From the NCBI GenBank assembly GCA_964492495.1, contig CAZBKJ010000033.1, positions 1 through 12,918 on the forward strand: a stretch of DNA of 12,918 nt, in the 5' to 3' direction. Position numbers and translations under genes: made by a program. Under the pieces are notes generated by a model that saw only the letters and a program-made list of their open reading frames with translations, did no database searches and was not told where the DNA came from. The DNA is from CAZBKJ01 sp964492495 (GTDB taxonomy: Bacteria; Patescibacteriota; Microgenomatia; UBA1400; UBA12028). Positions 12,891 through 12,918 of this stretch are shown here, piece after piece. Numbering within the stretch: position 1 is the first letter of the stretch; the number at the start of each line of letters is the position of its first letter.

Positions 12891-12918
12891 ATCTAATCGA
12901 CTAACTACTAATCTACTA
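12891..12918 (-). repeat. Inverted copy of the repeat unit at the window edge
   Basis: Read on the minus strand, this is TAGTAGATTAGTAG followed by TTAGTCGATTAG, the same unit as the tract at 12833-12868. The two tracts could form a long imperfect hairpin. The window ends inside it. Confidence 0.6.

Noticed and set aside
1..12918. Alternative genetic code (UGA as Gly or Trp)
   Set aside because: The DUF2130 gene ends on TGA at a sensible place, tryptophan is encoded by TGG, and no in-frame TGA interrupts conserved domains.
12801..12918. CRISPR array
   Set aside because: The units are 8-9 bp, contiguous and degenerate, with no spacers.

Overview
The window looks like a piece of a draft or metagenome-assembled genome from a Candidate Phyla Radiation (Patescibacteria) bacterium, most likely of the Microgenomates type. 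The basis is inference from gene content. There are pared-down versions of core enzymes (pyruvate kinase without its C-terminal domain, threonyl-tRNA synthetase without the TGS domain, trigger factor without the PPIase domain), several small lineage-specific proteins, and one protein resembling a Microgenomates DUF5660-type family. TGA is used as a stop, so the recoded-UGA CPR lineages (Gracilibacteria, Absconditabacteria) are unlikely. Two runs of exactly ten Ns are scaffold gaps.

Layout. Positions 29-1180 (+) hold a DUF2130 coiled-coil/nuclease-fold protein. It converges on a minus-strand pair at 1193-2537: a membrane-anchored propeller-like protein followed by a small winged-helix-like protein. 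From 2598 rightwards an extended -10 promoter drives a T-box riboswitch (about 2613-2792, with antiterminator and terminator) and then argS (2808-4583). pyk (4836-5873) follows and ends in a hairpin over its stop codon. A minus-strand acidic coiled-coil protein (5940-6560) is divergent from a 45-residue membrane protein (6653-6790), which leads into trigger factor (6840-7742). Next come the DUF5660-like gene (7886-8548), an unknown gene (8701-9117), tRNA-Val(GAC) (9162-9235) and a small minus-strand gene (9359-9580). The last part holds two paralogous single-pass membrane proteins (9791-10171, 10681-10971) flanking a 63-residue unknown protein (10241-10432). Between them is a promoter-to-terminator segment with no gene (about 10532-10666). 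thrS (11031-12794) and a degenerate 9-bp repeat tract close the window.

How it works together. The recognisable genes serve translation and its quality control (argS, thrS, tRNA-Val, trigger factor) and glycolysis (pyk). The most notable regulatory element is the T-box: uncharged tRNA would stabilise the antiterminator and allow argS transcription. The most notable general pattern is a mix of start types. Some genes have a clear Shine-Dalgarno (SD) sequence (1411-, 6840, 8701, 9580-, 10241). Others have a -10 box ending only 6-8 nt before the ATG (29, 2537-, 6560-, 6653), which predicts leaderless mRNAs. Nothing seen points to a mobile element, phage, CRISPR or defence island.
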